Shown here in pieces: positions 8,734 through 16,540 of a stretch of DNA of 46,736 bases (positions within the stretch are counted from its first letter, which is position 1; each line of letters begins with the position of its first letter). The translations under genes and the position numbers were made by a program. The stretch covers positions 1 to 46,736 of the forward strand of contig NZ_CBYL010000030.1 in the NCBI RefSeq assembly GCF_000577335.1, read 5' to 3'. The DNA comes from Faecalispora jeddahensis. GTDB lineage: Bacteria > Bacillota > Clostridia > Oscillospirales > Acutalibacteraceae. The notes under the pieces are model-generated. The model saw only the letters and a list, made by a program, of their open reading frames with translations. It was not told where the DNA came from and made no database searches.

Positions 8734-9240
8734 ATGAAACAGGAATTAGAAGTGTTCTTTGACTATGCCTGCCCTTATTGCCTTCGGGCGCACGAGTATT
8801 TAACGGAGCTTATGCCGCAGTATCCTGACGTCAGCGTCGTTTGGCGCCCCTGCGAAGCACACCCCAGGCCTGACCGATACGGCCTGCACAGCGACCTGTG
8901 TATACAGGGCTACTTCTTCGCTCGGGAAAACGGGGTCGATGTTTTGGCGTACCATGCTCGCATGTATCGGGCGGCTTTGAAAGATCGTATCGATATTGAG
9001 AGCATCGATGTGCTCACTGATTCCGTGCGCGATCTCGTCGATGCGGACGCTTTCCGGCTGGCGCTGCAGCAGGGGACTTACCAAAAGGCGCTGGCAGAAT
9101 CGAATCAGCTTGCGTTTGAGCGCTCCGGTGTGTGGGTCGTGCCGGCTTACCGGATGGAAGGCCGAAAGATAGATTCCGTTGAAAACGTCGGTGTTTCCAA
9201 GGAACAGCTCCGGCGCTTTCTGGATCAGGCAAATGGGTGA
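8734..9240 (+). CDS. DsbA-family thioredoxin-fold protein
   Basis: A 168-residue DsbA-like (FrnE/2-hydroxychromene-2-carboxylate isomerase-type) protein. The thioredoxin active site C13-P-Y-C16 sits after the first strand, followed by the helical insertion and a late cis-Pro segment GVWVVPAYRM. There is no signal peptide, so it would act in the cytoplasm as a disulfide oxidoreductase or isomerase. Two upstream in-frame GTG codons exist (8716, 8725), but ATG 8734 has GGGGTG at the right distance. It is separated by 76 bases from the preceding pair and may be read with it. Confidence 0.8.
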   Translation: MKQELEVFFDYACPYCLRAHEYLTELMPQYPDVSVVWRPCEAHPRPDRYGLHSDLCIQGYFFARENGVDVLAYHARMYRAALKDRIDIESIDVLTDSVRDLVDADAFRLALQQGTYQKALAESNQLAFERSGVWVVPAYRMEGRKIDSVENVGVSKEQLRRFLDQANG

Positions 9241-9357
9241 AATCCATGCGTGCGCGCAATGGAAGATTCACTTAGAACAAAAAGGGAATTCTGTTTTTAC
9301 GTTCAAAAGACAGAATCTTGTTCCTATAGAACGGTTCCCTTTTGATTCGCTTTTTTC

Positions 9358-9385
9358 TTGACAAATACAAAACAAGTGATATGAT
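9358..9385 (+). promoter_or_regulatory. promoter of the riboflavin operon
   Basis: TTGACA (9358-9363), a 16-base spacer and TATGAT (9380-9385) lie about 20 bases before the first stem of the FMN riboswitch. Confidence 0.8.
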
Positions 9386-9403
9386 AAATGTAATTGAATA
9401 ATA

Positions 9404-9510
9404 ATCTTCAGGGCAGGGTGCGATTCCCTACCGGTGGTAAAGCCCACGAGCCGCAAGGCATGATTCGGTGTAACTCCGAAGCCGACAGTATAGTCTGGAT
9501 GAAAGAAGAT
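9404..9510 (+). promoter_or_regulatory. FMN riboswitch (RFN element)
   Basis: The conserved RFN core is present in order: GGGCAGGGTG, CCCTACCGGTGGT, AGCCCACGAGC, GATTCGGTGTAACTCCGA, GCCGACAGTATAGTCTGGAT. The closing stem pairs ATCTTC (9404-9409) with GAAGAT (9505-9510). It binds FMN and, in this family, favours the downstream terminator when FMN is plentiful, shutting off ribD-ribE-ribBA-ribH. Confidence 0.97.
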
Positions 9511-9546
9511 AAATGGATACAGGATAACTGTGTGTATGAAATTTTG

Positions 9547-9577
9547 CTCTGGAATAGTTTTATTCCAGAGTTTTTTT
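9547..9577 (+). terminator. riboswitch expression-platform terminator
   Basis: CTCTGGAATA and TATTCCAGAG form a 10-bp stem around four bases, followed by T7. It lies 37 bases after the FMN aptamer and is the likely regulated terminator. Confidence 0.88.
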
Positions 9578-9607
9578 ATTTCATCATCGGTTACTCTCTG
9601 TGCCGCG

Positions 9608-9648
9608 GAAATGCCCTGAACGATTTTGTTCAGGGCATTTCTGTTTTT
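9608..9648 (+). terminator. second terminator-like hairpin touching the ribD ribosome binding site
   Basis: GAAATGCCCTGAAC and GTTCAGGGCATTTC form a perfect 14-bp stem with a 6-base loop, then CTGTTTTT. The GGAGGTG ribosome binding site of ribD starts at 9649, directly after the T run. It may be a backup terminator or may affect translation initiation. Confidence 0.75.
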
Positions 9649-9659
9649 GGAGGTGTGAT

Positions 9660-10760
9660 ATGACGGATACGGAATACATGAGCCTGGCCGTCGAACTTGC
9701 AAAGAAGGGCTGTGGATGGGTGAATCCCAATCCGATGGTGGGCGCGGTGATTGTAAGGGACGGTCAGATCATCGGGCAGGGGTATCACGAAAAGTACGGA
9801 TCGCTCCATGCGGAACGAAACGCGCTTGCGAGCTGTGAATCCCCTCCGGCCGGCGCCACGATCTATGTGACCCTTGAGCCGTGCTGCCACTACGGCAAAA
9901 CGCCGCCTTGTACCGACGCCATTCTGGAAAGTGGCATTCGCCGGGTGGTGATCGGGTCCCGCGACCCCAATCCGCAGGTTTCGGGGAAGGGGATTGCGAT
10001 TCTGCGCTCCCACGGAATCGAGGTGACGGAAAACAGATTAAAAGACGAATGCGACGCGCTCAACCAGAGCTTCTTTCACTACATTCAAAAAGGGACGCCT
10101 TATGTGGTAATGAAGTACGCGATGACGCTGGATGGGAAAATCGCCACACATCAGGGTAAATCCCAATGGATTACCGGGGAAGCGGCGCGCCGGCGCGTTC
10201 ATGAAGACCGGCACCGGTATTCTGCCATCATGGTGGGTGTCGGCACTGTTCTCGCGGATGATCCCCTCCTGACCTGCCGGATGGAAAACAGCAGAAATCC
10301 CCTGCGGATCATTTGCGATACCAGTCTGCGAACACCGCTGCAGGCGAGGCTCATCACATCGACAGCGGTAGCCGGTACGCTCCTTGCCACAGCGGTAACC
10401 GACCGTGAAAAGCACCGGCCTTATCTGGAAGCCGGCTGCGACATTGCGGTGATTTCCGAAAAAGATGGCCGCATTGATTTAAACTGCCTGATGCGGGTAC
10501 TGGGTGAAAGAAAAATCGATAGCATTTTGCTCGAGGGCGGCGGAACCTTGAACTGGTCTGCGCTGCAAAGCGGGATCGTGAACAGGGTTCAGGCTTACAT
10601 TGCCCCTAAGCTGTTTGGCGGCAGCGCAAAAACGCCGGTGGCGGGCCACGGGGTCGATTCCCCGCAGGAGGCCTTCCGGCTGGGCAAGCCGACGATCATG
10701 CAGATCGGCGAAGATATTTTATGGGAAAGCGAGGTGCTTACATGTTCACAGGAATCATAG
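9660..10760 (+). CDS. ribD: bifunctional riboflavin biosynthesis deaminase/reductase RibD
   Basis: A 366-residue fusion enzyme that deaminates the pyrimidine ring of the GTP-cyclohydrolase II product and then reduces its ribosyl side chain. The N-terminal deaminase domain (about 1-145) has the zinc site HAERNA and PCCHYGKTPPCTD; the C-terminal domain (about 146-366) is the dihydrofolate-reductase-like NADPH reductase beginning VVMKYAMTLDGKIA. The frame is open further upstream through the leader hairpin, but ATG 9660 follows GGAGGTG and matches the family N-terminus. It is the first gene behind the FMN riboswitch and overlaps ribE by 19 bases. Confidence 0.97.
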   Translation: MTDTEYMSLAVELAKKGCGWVNPNPMVGAVIVRDGQIIGQGYHEKYGSLHAERNALASCESPPAGATIYVTLEPCCHYGKTPPCTDAILESGIRRVVIGSRDPNPQVSGKGIAILRSHGIEVTENRLKDECDALNQSFFHYIQKGTPYVVMKYAMTLDGKIATHQGKSQWITGEAARRRVHEDRHRYSAIMVGVGTVLADDPLLTCRMENSRNPLRIICDTSLRTPLQARLITSTAVAGTLLATAVTDREKHRPYLEAGCDIAVISEKDGRIDLNCLMRVLGERKIDSILLEGGGTLNWSALQSGIVNRVQAYIAPKLFGGSAKTPVAGHGVDSPQEAFRLGKPTIMQIGEDILWESEVLTCSQES

Positions 10761-11380
10761 AAGAGGTCGGCAAAGTACAGAGCATCCGCAAGGGCAGGGA
10801 TTCCGCCGCCGTCTCGATTGGCGCAAGAATGATTCTGGAGGGGATTCGCCTTGGGGACAGCATCGCGGTCAACGGCGTCTGCCTTACCGTCACCTCTTTT
10901 TCTCAAAGCGGCTTTACCGCCGATGTGATGCACGAAACCCTGACCCGTTCTTCTCTGGGGAGCCTGCGTGCGGGAAGTCCCGTCAATCTGGAACGGGCGA
11001 TGCCCGCAAACGGCAGGTTCGGCGGGCATATTGTCTCGGGGCATATCGACGGCACCGGAACGATTTCCGCCATAACAAAGGACGATAACGCCGTTTGGTA
11101 CACCGTGAAAACGGGCCCCCCTATTCTAAGGTACATCATTGAAAAAGGCTCGGTTGCCCTCGACGGGGTCAGCCTGACGGTGGCCAAAGTTCATAACGAT
11201 GGGTTCAGCGTATCCATCATACCGCATACCGCGGCACAGACCATTCTGTCTGAAAAACGCATCGGCGACATCGTCAACCTGGAAAACGACTGTATTGCAA
11301 AATATGTGGAGCGGCTTCTGGGTCCCCAGTCGCCAAAGACGGCGATCACGACAGAATTTCTTGCAAAACACGGCTTTTAA
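10742..11380 (+). CDS. ribE: riboflavin synthase alpha subunit
   Basis: A 212-residue riboflavin synthase, which dismutates two molecules of 6,7-dimethyl-8-ribityllumazine. The two repeated lumazine-binding barrels each start with the family signature: MFTGIIEEVG at residue 1 and GHIVSGHIDGTG near residue 98; SIAVNGVCLTV and SVALDGVSLTV are the paired ligand loops. The ATG lies inside the end of ribD with GAGGTG (10731-10736) as ribosome binding site, so translation is probably coupled. The gene is called ribE in Firmicutes and ribC in some enterobacterial schemes. Confidence 0.97.
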   Translation: MFTGIIEEVGKVQSIRKGRDSAAVSIGARMILEGIRLGDSIAVNGVCLTVTSFSQSGFTADVMHETLTRSSLGSLRAGSPVNLERAMPANGRFGGHIVSGHIDGTGTISAITKDDNAVWYTVKTGPPILRYIIEKGSVALDGVSLTVAKVHNDGFSVSIIPHTAAQTILSEKRIGDIVNLENDCIAKYVERLLGPQSPKTAITTEFLAKHGF

Positions 11381-11392
11381 GGAGGAAATAAC

Positions 11393-12592
11393 ATGTTGGA
11401 GTATAGCACCATTGAAGAGGCTCTGGAAGAGCTTCGGCAGGGCAGAATCATTCTGGTTACCGATGATGAGGACCGCGAAAACGAGGGCGATTTTATTTGC
11501 GCCGCCGAGTTTGCCACTACGGAAAACGTGAACTTTATGGCGGTGCACGGCAAGGGCCTTATTTGTATGCCCATGAGCAAAGCGCTTTGCCAAAAGCTGC
11601 AGTTCCCCCAGATGGTCAGCGACAATAAAGATAACCATGAAACGGCGTTCACGGTTTCTGTCGACCACACGAGCACCACCACCGGGATTTCGGCCGCCGA
11701 GCGCAGCATCACCGCCATGAAATGCGTGGAGGAAAATGCAAAGCCGGAGGATTTCCGCCGCCCCGGCCATATGTTCCCGCTGACGGCAAAGAAAAACGGC
11801 GTTCTGGAGCGGAATGGGCACACCGAAGCCACGGTGGATTTGATGCGGCTGGCCGGTTTGAAGGAATGCGGCCTGTGCTGTGAAATCATGCGGGAAGACG
11901 GAACCATGATGCGTACGCCGGAGCTGATGGAGCTGGCGGAAAAATGGGGCCTTAAAATGATCACCATCAAAGCCCTGCAGGAATACCGCAAAAGAAATGA
12001 CAAGCTGGTTGAGCAGGTTGCCTGTGCATCTCTCCCCACAAAGTACGGTGATTTCAGAATTTACGGATACATCAACAAGCTGAATGGTGAACACCATGTG
12101 GCGCTGGTAAAAGGGGAAATCGGCGACGGCAGGAACCTTTTGTGCCGTGTGCATTCCGAGTGCCTGACCGGCGACGCGTTCGGCTCTGAGCGCTGCGACT
12201 GCGGCCAGCAGTTCGCGGCGGCCATGGCGCAGATCGAGAAGGAAGGCCGCGGCATTCTGCTCTATATGCGTCAGGAGGGCCGCGGGATCGGGCTGATCAA
12301 CAAGCTGCGCGCTTATGCGCTCCAGGATCAGGGGATGGATACGCTGGAGGCGAATCTTGCGCTGGGGTTTTCAGGGGATTTGCGGGAGTATTTCATCGGC
12401 GCGCAGATTCTGCGTGACCTTGGGGCGAAGACCCTGCGCCTGCTCACCAATAATCCGGATAAGGTCTATCAGCTTTCCGGCTTCGGGATGGAGATCGTAC
12501 AGCGCGTTCCAATCCGGATGGATGCTACCGCACACGATCTGTTCTACCTGAAAACGAAGCAGGAAAAAATGGGCCATCTTTTGAATTTTTGA
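11393..12592 (+). CDS. ribBA: bifunctional 3,4-dihydroxy-2-butanone-4-phosphate synthase / GTP cyclohydrolase II
   Basis: A 399-residue fusion supplying both precursors of riboflavin. Residues 1 to about 200 form the DHBP synthase, with the acidic metal loop [11 protein letters not shown] (about 24-34) and GHTEATVDL; residues about 205-399 form GTP cyclohydrolase II, with the zinc cysteines in [17 protein letters not shown] and the motif RQEGRGIGL. Both domains look intact. A strong AAGGAGG site precedes ATG 11393, 12 bases after ribE. It is the third gene of the operon controlled by FMN. Confidence 0.97.
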   Translation: MLEYSTIEEALEELRQGRIILVTDDEDRENEGDFICAAEFATTENVNFMAVHGKGLICMPMSKALCQKLQFPQMVSDNKDNHETAFTVSVDHTSTTTGISAAERSITAMKCVEENAKPEDFRRPGHMFPLTAKKNGVLERNGHTEATVDLMRLAGLKECGLCCEIMREDGTMMRTPELMELAEKWGLKMITIKALQEYRKRNDKLVEQVACASLPTKYGDFRIYGYINKLNGEHHVALVKGEIGDGRNLLCRVHSECLTGDAFGSERCDCGQQFAAAMAQIEKEGRGILLYMRQEGRGIGLINKLRAYALQDQGMDTLEANLALGFSGDLREYFIGAQILRDLGAKTLRLLTNNPDKVYQLSGFGMEIVQRVPIRMDATAHDLFYLKTKQEKMGHLLNF

Positions 12593-12616
12593 TATTGAAA
12601 TAAAGGAGAGTCAGGT

Positions 12617-13084
12617 ATGAAAACATTTGAAGGAAAACTCGTATCCAAGAACATTCGCATCGGCATTGTCGCTGCCCGTTTCAATGAGTTTATCACAAGC
12701 AAGCTCTTGAGCGGTGCGCTGGATGGACTGAAACGCCATGAGGTCGGGGAGGGCAATATTGACATCGCCTGGGTTCCCGGAGCTTTTGAAATTCCGCTGA
12801 TCGCCTCTAAGATGGCCAAAAGCGCGAAGTATGATGCCGTCATCTGCCTTGGCGCGGTCATCCGCGGCAGCACAAGCCACTACGACTATGTGTGCAGCGA
12901 GGTGTCGAAGGGGATCGCCCATGTATCCCTGCACAGCGACATTCCCGTCATGTTCGGTGTGCTGACCACGGAAAATATTGAGCAGGCCATAGAACGGGCA
13001 GGTACAAAAGCGGGCAACAAAGGCTTTGACTGCGCCGTCGGCGCGATTGAAATGGTCAACCTGATTCGTGAAATCGAAGCGTAA
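12617..13084 (+). CDS. ribH: 6,7-dimethyl-8-ribityllumazine synthase
   Basis: A 155-residue lumazine synthase, which condenses the pyrimidine product with dihydroxybutanone phosphate and assembles as a capsid-like oligomer in many bacteria. The recognisable elements are ARFNEFIT (about residues 22-29), VPGAFEIPL, the phosphate loop [14 protein letters not shown] with the catalytic His, and [17 protein letters not shown] near the C-terminus. An AAAGGAG site precedes the ATG. It is the last gene of the riboflavin operon. Confidence 0.97.
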   Translation: MKTFEGKLVSKNIRIGIVAARFNEFITSKLLSGALDGLKRHEVGEGNIDIAWVPGAFEIPLIASKMAKSAKYDAVICLGAVIRGSTSHYDYVCSEVSKGIAHVSLHSDIPVMFGVLTTENIEQAIERAGTKAGNKGFDCAVGAIEMVNLIREIEA

Positions 13085-13412
13085 AGCAAAACCAACTGGA
13101 ACAGACCCATTCTGTTTGAATCAAAAAATAAAAAAGGGCAGATGCTTTGCTTTTTTCATATTAGTAATCTTCCGCTTTGGAATCCCCAGAGGATAAAAAG
13201 TGAGCGCTTTTGGAATAGATCTCTATTGTTTCAGTCAATTCGTCGCAGGCAAAAGACAGATTCAACCATTGCGTTTGGACTGCACGGCAGAATACAATGA
13301 TTGGCTGGCAAGAATTTATCATGAAATAAAAAATTATTTGCGAATAAACAAATAATTTCTGGATTTTGGATAAGACTAAAAGCGTACTTTGATTTCAAAG
13401 GAGATTATTAGG
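13085..13412 (+). other. Intergenic region with a weak terminator and a 10-bp inverted repeat
   Basis: After ribH, AACAGA/TCTGTT (about 13099-13114) and an A/T-rich hairpin AAAAAAG/CTTTTTT (13131-13157) probably end the operon, though neither is strong. Further on, AAATTATTTG (13331-13340) and CAAATAATTT (13349-13358) form a perfect 10-bp inverted repeat with an 8-base loop, about 55 bases before the next start codon. It could be an operator. I saw no clear sigma-A promoter; a sporulation sigma factor promoter was considered but not convincing. Confidence 0.45.
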
Positions 13413-13859
13413 ATGAATACAAATGACAATTTAGAAAACACAAAGAAGCTCAATCAGCAGTCCCGCCAGAATGCGTCCAGCCAGAGTTCGTCCGGCCAGA
13501 ACTCTTCCAGCGTGAGCAGCATGAATTCTAAGGCTGAGCAGGAAGCCCGCCAGCTGAACCAGCAGTCCCATCAGGGTTCGTCCGGCCAGAGCTCTTCCAG
13601 CGTGAGCAGCATGAATTCCAAGGCTGAGCAGGAAGCTCGTCAGCTGAACCAGCAGTCTCACCAGAGTTCGTCCGGCCAGAGCTCTTCCAGCGTGAACAGC
13701 ATGAATTCTGCGGCTGAGCAGGAAGCTCGTCAGCTGAACCAGCAGTCCCACCAGAATGCGTCCAGCCAGAGCACTCCCAGTGTGAGCAGCATGAATTCTC
13801 AGGCTGAGCAGGAAGCCCGCAAGTTAAACCAGCAGTCCCATCAGGGCACATCCAACTGA
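13413..13859 (+). CDS. Gln/Ser-rich tandem-repeat protein resembling gamma-type small acid-soluble spore proteins
   Basis: A 148-residue low-complexity protein made of about four and a half copies of a 30-residue unit of the form xAEQEARxLNQQSHQxxSxQSxxSVxSMNS. The DNA repeats with an exact 90-base period (GAATTC-containing ATGAATTC at 13521, 13611, 13701, 13791). It lacks hydrophobic segments, Cys and Trp. The repeat resembles the NAQQVRKQNQQSA units of Bacillus SspE, the gamma-type spore protein stored as an amino-acid reserve, so a spore-core role is plausible, but this rests on composition and repeat style only. ATG 13413 is chosen because AAAGGAGA lies eight bases upstream. A strong terminator follows. 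Confidence 0.7.
   Translation: MNTNDNLENTKKLNQQSRQNASSQSSSGQNSSSVSSMNSKAEQEARQLNQQSHQGSSGQSSSSVSSMNSKAEQEARQLNQQSHQSSSGQSSSSVNSMNSAAEQEARQLNQQSHQNASSQSTPSVSSMNSQAEQEARKLNQQSHQGTSN
13521..13855 (+). repeat. 90-bp tandem repeats inside the Gln/Ser-rich gene
   Basis: Nearly identical 90-base units start at 13521, 13611, 13701 and 13791 (the last is partial). Differences between copies are mostly single substitutions, so unequal recombination could change the copy number. Confidence 0.9.
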
Positions 13860-13868
13860 ATATTTTAT

Positions 13869-13920
13869 GAAATGCCCCTGTCCGTATTCAAGCATTACGG
13901 ACAGGGGCATTTCTATTTGT
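13869..13920 (+). terminator. terminator of the Gln/Ser-rich gene
   Basis: An 18-bp perfect stem (13869-13886 with 13896-13913, containing GCCCCTGTCCGTA) and a 9-base loop, followed by TATTTGT. Confidence 0.85.
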
Positions 13921-13974
13921 AAAACAGCCGACGACGATAAAGGCGGAGCCCAAAGCCTTCGCGGCAAAAAGGGC

Positions 13975-14026
13975 AAAAAAACTCCTTTTGATGCTTCCGG
14001 CAGCTGCAGGGAAACATCAAAAGGAG
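13975..14026 (-). terminator. terminator of the minus-strand ATPase gene
   Basis: CTCCTTTTGATG (13982-13993) and CATCAAAAGGAG (14015-14026) form a 12-bp stem; on the minus strand it is followed by T7, and it lies 76 bases after the ATPase stop codon. Confidence 0.8.
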
Positions 14027-14101
14027 GATATTCAAAGAGGAATGAATCAGGGTTCAGCACATACTCAATAGGGATACAAGCATATAGTTGTAGCAGTCCA
14101 G

Positions 14102-15199
14102 CTATTTTGCCAGCGCAAGAATCTGTTCGCAGACTTCTTCTTCCTTTTGCTGTACGCGCTCAAAGTCCATATGCGGGATGTAGTGCCCTTCCAGTTCATC
14201 ATGCAGCTTTTTCGTTTGGGCAAGCGCTTTTAAGGCTTCGCCCAACAGCGTATCAAATGTTTTGGAGTTGAACTCTGTCGCATCCTTCTGCGGTTCGGTC
14301 AGCGCAGGGTCGATATACTGCGTCAGATCCAGTATCGTCTGGCGGCGGTCTTTCAGCTCGAAGCCGTCTTTCTCAGAGAGAAACGCCAGCTTCAATTCCG
14401 GAATCAGCACATGCTCGATACGCGTTTCCGGCGTAAGCGGGGAGTAATACAGCTCTACGTCCAGTCCGCGGAATATCGCCTCGTCGGTCACTTTTTTCAG
14501 CATTTCGTTCACGCCGACGCCCCACAGGCTCCGGATGGAATACACCTTGTCTGCGCTGTTCGCCAGCGATTCCAGATGATTGACAACACCCGATGGAGTG
14601 ATGGCACTGGCAAACAGACGGCGGGTTTTGCCCAGCCTGCCGGTTACCGCCACTTTCTCTAGTTCGCTGTCGATGATCCGCTGCGCCTGCAGAAGCGGGC
14701 CGGCTTTGTCTGTTGCGGATTCGAGCGTTTCCAAAATATCATCCATCAGGCATTTGGCCGCTGCAAGGTATTGATAGGCATGCTTGTATTGCCGCTTGAT
14801 ATCCGCGTTGATACGAATGATCTCATCGTGGTTCTGGCGGATAGCCTCCGCGTTCCAATACTCTCCCAAATTGATGATCTCGTCTACAGCGGCGGGGTAT
14901 ACCGGGTCAGTGACATGTGGGGCCGTGCCGTCGATGAGCGCTACGCCCAGCGCCGGAATCACCAAACAATCCAGCGAATCCGGGTCCGACGCGCAGTGCA
15001 TGTACTCAAGATGGAATCCTTCCAGCGCCATCCGCTCACCGATGCGCTTTAAAAAGGTAGATTTGCCCACGCCGGGGCCGCCTTTCAGACAATAGATGCG
15101 CCTGGCCTTTGTCGGCGGCAATATATAAGCGAAATAAGAGAAAAAGCCTTGGCTGCTGTTGTTTCCGGGGAACATGTGACGAACCAGATTATCTGCCAT
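14102..15199 (-). CDS. P-loop ATPase of the PRK06851 type, function unknown
   Basis: A 365-residue soluble protein with a clear Walker A motif GGPGVGKST (about residues 40-48) right after an N-terminal strand, followed by a HCASDPDSLD segment. The rest is largely helical, with a coiled-coil-like region around residues 125-170 and a Gln/Glu-rich C-terminus. It matches a family of uncharacterised ATPases in Firmicutes that appears to contain a degenerate second nucleotide-binding half. The start is ATG 15199, preceded by GAGGTG; a TTG five codons earlier overlaps that site. It is monocistronic. Confidence 0.75.
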   Translation of the reverse strand: MADNLVRHMFPGNNSSQGFFSYFAYILPPTKARRIYCLKGGPGVGKSTFLKRIGERMALEGFHLEYMHCASDPDSLDCLVIPALGVALIDGTAPHVTDPVYPAAVDEIINLGEYWNAEAIRQNHDEIIRINADIKRQYKHAYQYLAAAKCLMDDILETLESATDKAGPLLQAQRIIDSELEKVAVTGRLGKTRRLFASAITPSGVVNHLESLANSADKVYSIRSLWGVGVNEMLKKVTDEAIFRGLDVELYYSPLTPETRIEHVLIPELKLAFLSEKDGFELKDRRQTILDLTQYIDPALTEPQKDATEFNSKTFDTLLGEALKALAQTKKLHDELEGHYIPHMDFERVQQKEEEVCEQILALAK

Positions 15200-15477
15200 A
15201 GTAGCACCTCGCAATACTTAACAGTATGTGTATTTTTCCTTTATCATACTATGCATGGTCGGTATGCCCAGTACCTATATTCTGAAAAATAAATATCTCG
15301 GTGGATCGGGCTTTGACGATAGGCAGCGTCCGTTGTTTTACAGGATCAGCAGCGCTCTTCTACGCGGCTGTATGATTCGGCCAGCCAGAATTTGCATATT
15401 CAATAACCGTCAGGCAATAATAATGGCTGATCAGAAGTTCATGCATAGGGTGAAATTTTAATATAGGATGTGATACT

Positions 15478-15714
15478 ATGACAAACAGAGAAATCGGGAG
15501 ACTCTTAAATTTGTTTGAAGTGGGGGAAGCAACGGGACACAATCTTATTTTATCCAAGAAAAGCCCTGTTGTTCACAAAGTGAGTGAAGAGAATATTCAG
15601 GAGCTTCTTGAAAAACATGTCATCTCTAAAATCAGAGAGGGGCAGGCCGGAGAAGATCAATACATGATCACGGAATTGGGACTGAGAGTCAGAAACGGGC
15701 AGGCAGAGGTTTAA
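15478..15714 (+). CDS. small protein of unknown function
   Basis: A 78-residue soluble protein (MTNREIGRLLNLFEVGEATG...), alternately helical and charged, with no Cys and no membrane segment. The helix-rich arrangement ending in a strand-like YMITELGLRV could be a small winged-helix fold, but that is only an impression. AGGATGTGAT precedes the ATG. The stop codon lies within the hairpin of its own terminator. No neighbour suggests a role. Confidence 0.6.
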   Translation: MTNREIGRLLNLFEVGEATGHNLILSKKSPVVHKVSEENIQELLEKHVISKIREGQAGEDQYMITELGLRVRNGQAEV

Positions 15715-15734
15715 CTTCTGCTTGCCTGTTTTTT
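15698..15734 (+). terminator. terminator overlapping the stop codon of the small gene
   Basis: GGCAGGCAGAGG and CTTCTGCTTGCC pair around TTTAA, followed by T7. The TAA stop codon of the small gene is in the loop. Confidence 0.8.
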
Positions 15735-15779
15735 TAGCCGAAGAAGGATAAGCTGTGTTTTCTAAGGAATCTTCCCAAC

Positions 15780-15822
15780 CCCCTGGGGCATATTGCTGCA
15801 GAAAGCGATTGATACACATAAT
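15780..15822 (+). promoter_or_regulatory. candidate promoter with a CCCC-T-GGGG box upstream of the copper-storage-like gene
   Basis: CCCCTGGGG (15780-15788) lies five bases before TTGCTG (15793-15798), which is followed 18 bases later by CATAAT (15817-15822). G/C-block palindromes of this sort are recognised by copper sensors of the CsoR family, and the next gene is a Cys-rich metal-binding protein. The assignment is an inference. Confidence 0.4.
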
Positions 15823-15879
15823 ACAACGTCATACGTGAACACTATCAGCATCAATGATTCCAAAAGGAGATGTCTGTCT

Positions 15880-16218
15880 ATGAGTATTGTGGGAAAACCC
15901 CTTAACAATTATCAGAAATGTATCGATGCCTGCCTTCGCTGCTTTCAGGCGTGCCATGAATGCGCGGTCCTTTGCATGCAGGAGCCAGATGTGGCACAAA
16001 GAACGAATCATATCGGCATGATGCTGGAATGTGCAGGTTTCTGCCAGGAAGCAGCCTGCCTGATGACCATGAATGCAAAGCATGCAAAAGAGATGTGCCA
16101 GCTGTGCGCCACGGTTTGCGGGGAATGCGCAGCGGGCTGCGCTCAATTTAAGGACGAGCATTGTCAGCAGTGCGCCGATGAATGCCGCAAATGTGCCGCG
16201 GAATGCAAGGCCATGTGA
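15880..16218 (+). CDS. four-helix-bundle copper-binding protein (Csp / DUF326 family)
   Basis: A 112-residue protein with about 20 cysteines spaced along helices as C-x3-C and C-x2-C (for example CIDACLRCFQACHECAVLC near residues 14-32 and CQQCADECRKCAAECKAM at the end). This is the pattern of cytosolic copper storage proteins, whose Cys line the core of a four-helix bundle and bind many Cu(I) ions. No signal peptide is present, so it is the cytosolic type. The ATG at 15880 follows AAAAGGAGA; the frame is open upstream but poorly. A strong bidirectional terminator follows. Confidence 0.9.
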   Translation: MSIVGKPLNNYQKCIDACLRCFQACHECAVLCMQEPDVAQRTNHIGMMLECAGFCQEAACLMTMNAKHAKEMCQLCATVCGECAAGCAQFKDEHCQQCADECRKCAAECKAM

Positions 16219-16236
16219 ATGATGAATCGCTGATCA

Positions 16237-16274
16237 GATAAAAAAGAACCGTCACATGACGGTTCTTTTTTATC
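16237..16274. terminator. terminator of the copper-storage-like gene
   Basis: Perfect 18-bp arms (16237-16254 and 16257-16274, core AAAAAAGAACCGTCA) around two bases; the T6 on either strand makes it usable in both directions. Confidence 0.88.
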
Positions 16275-16394
16275 TTCTGAACGATCACTCATCGGGTGGG
16301 AAATCTGCATTTTCCTGATTGACCAATTTGTGAAATTTCTTACAAAGAATTGATGAAAAGTGGAAATAGATTTCCTTCCTTTTATTCATAAGTG

Positions 16395-16423
16395 TTGACA
16401 AGCCTGGGATAAAGTTGTAAAAT
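16395..16423 (+). promoter_or_regulatory. strong promoter of the leader upstream of hppA
   Basis: TTGACA (16395-16400), a 17-base spacer and TAAAAT (16418-16423). There is no protein gene for 350 bases downstream, so the immediate product is the structured leader described next. Confidence 0.75.
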
Positions 16424-16429
16424 TAGCAC

Positions 16430-16540
16430 AATTAAATATTGAAAAATTCCGGTTGGGCAGATGTTCATCATGTATTGATATCTGTTTTCAAGATTTGTAG
16501 CTTAGGGTGGAGGCTTCGTAAGAAGCTCCCACCCTTTTTT
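16430..16540 (+). ncRNA. candidate structured leader RNA or small RNA upstream of hppA
   Basis: Downstream of the strong promoter, TTGAAAA (16439-16445) can pair with TTTTCAA (16485-16491), enclosing CAGAT/ATCTG (16458-16462 with 16480-16484) stacked directly inside it, with a 12-base strand ATTCCGGTTGGG left unpaired. A strong terminator follows (16504-16540). TTGAAAACAG (16544-16553), beyond the terminator, can pair instead with CTGTTTTCAA (16482-16491). It does not match any riboswitch class I know. It is either an attenuated leader for hppA or a free small RNA of about 110 bases. Confidence 0.45.
16504..16540 (+). terminator. terminator in the hppA leader
   Basis: AGGGTGGAGGCTTC and GAAGCTCCCACCCT form a 13-14 bp stem closed by GTAA, followed by T6. 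No coding sequence precedes it. Confidence 0.85.

Noticed and set aside
11126-12154. Long minus-strand frames across ribE and ribBA
   Set aside because: Both ribE and ribBA are unmistakable on the plus strand; the antisense frames are low in conservation features.
13521-13855. Direct repeats considered as a CRISPR array
   Set aside because: The 90-base units are contiguous, encode protein in frame and have no variable spacers.
16451-16462. CCGGTTGGGCAG resembling part of the ZTP riboswitch core
   Set aside because: The other conserved half of that class is missing and the order of elements does not fit.
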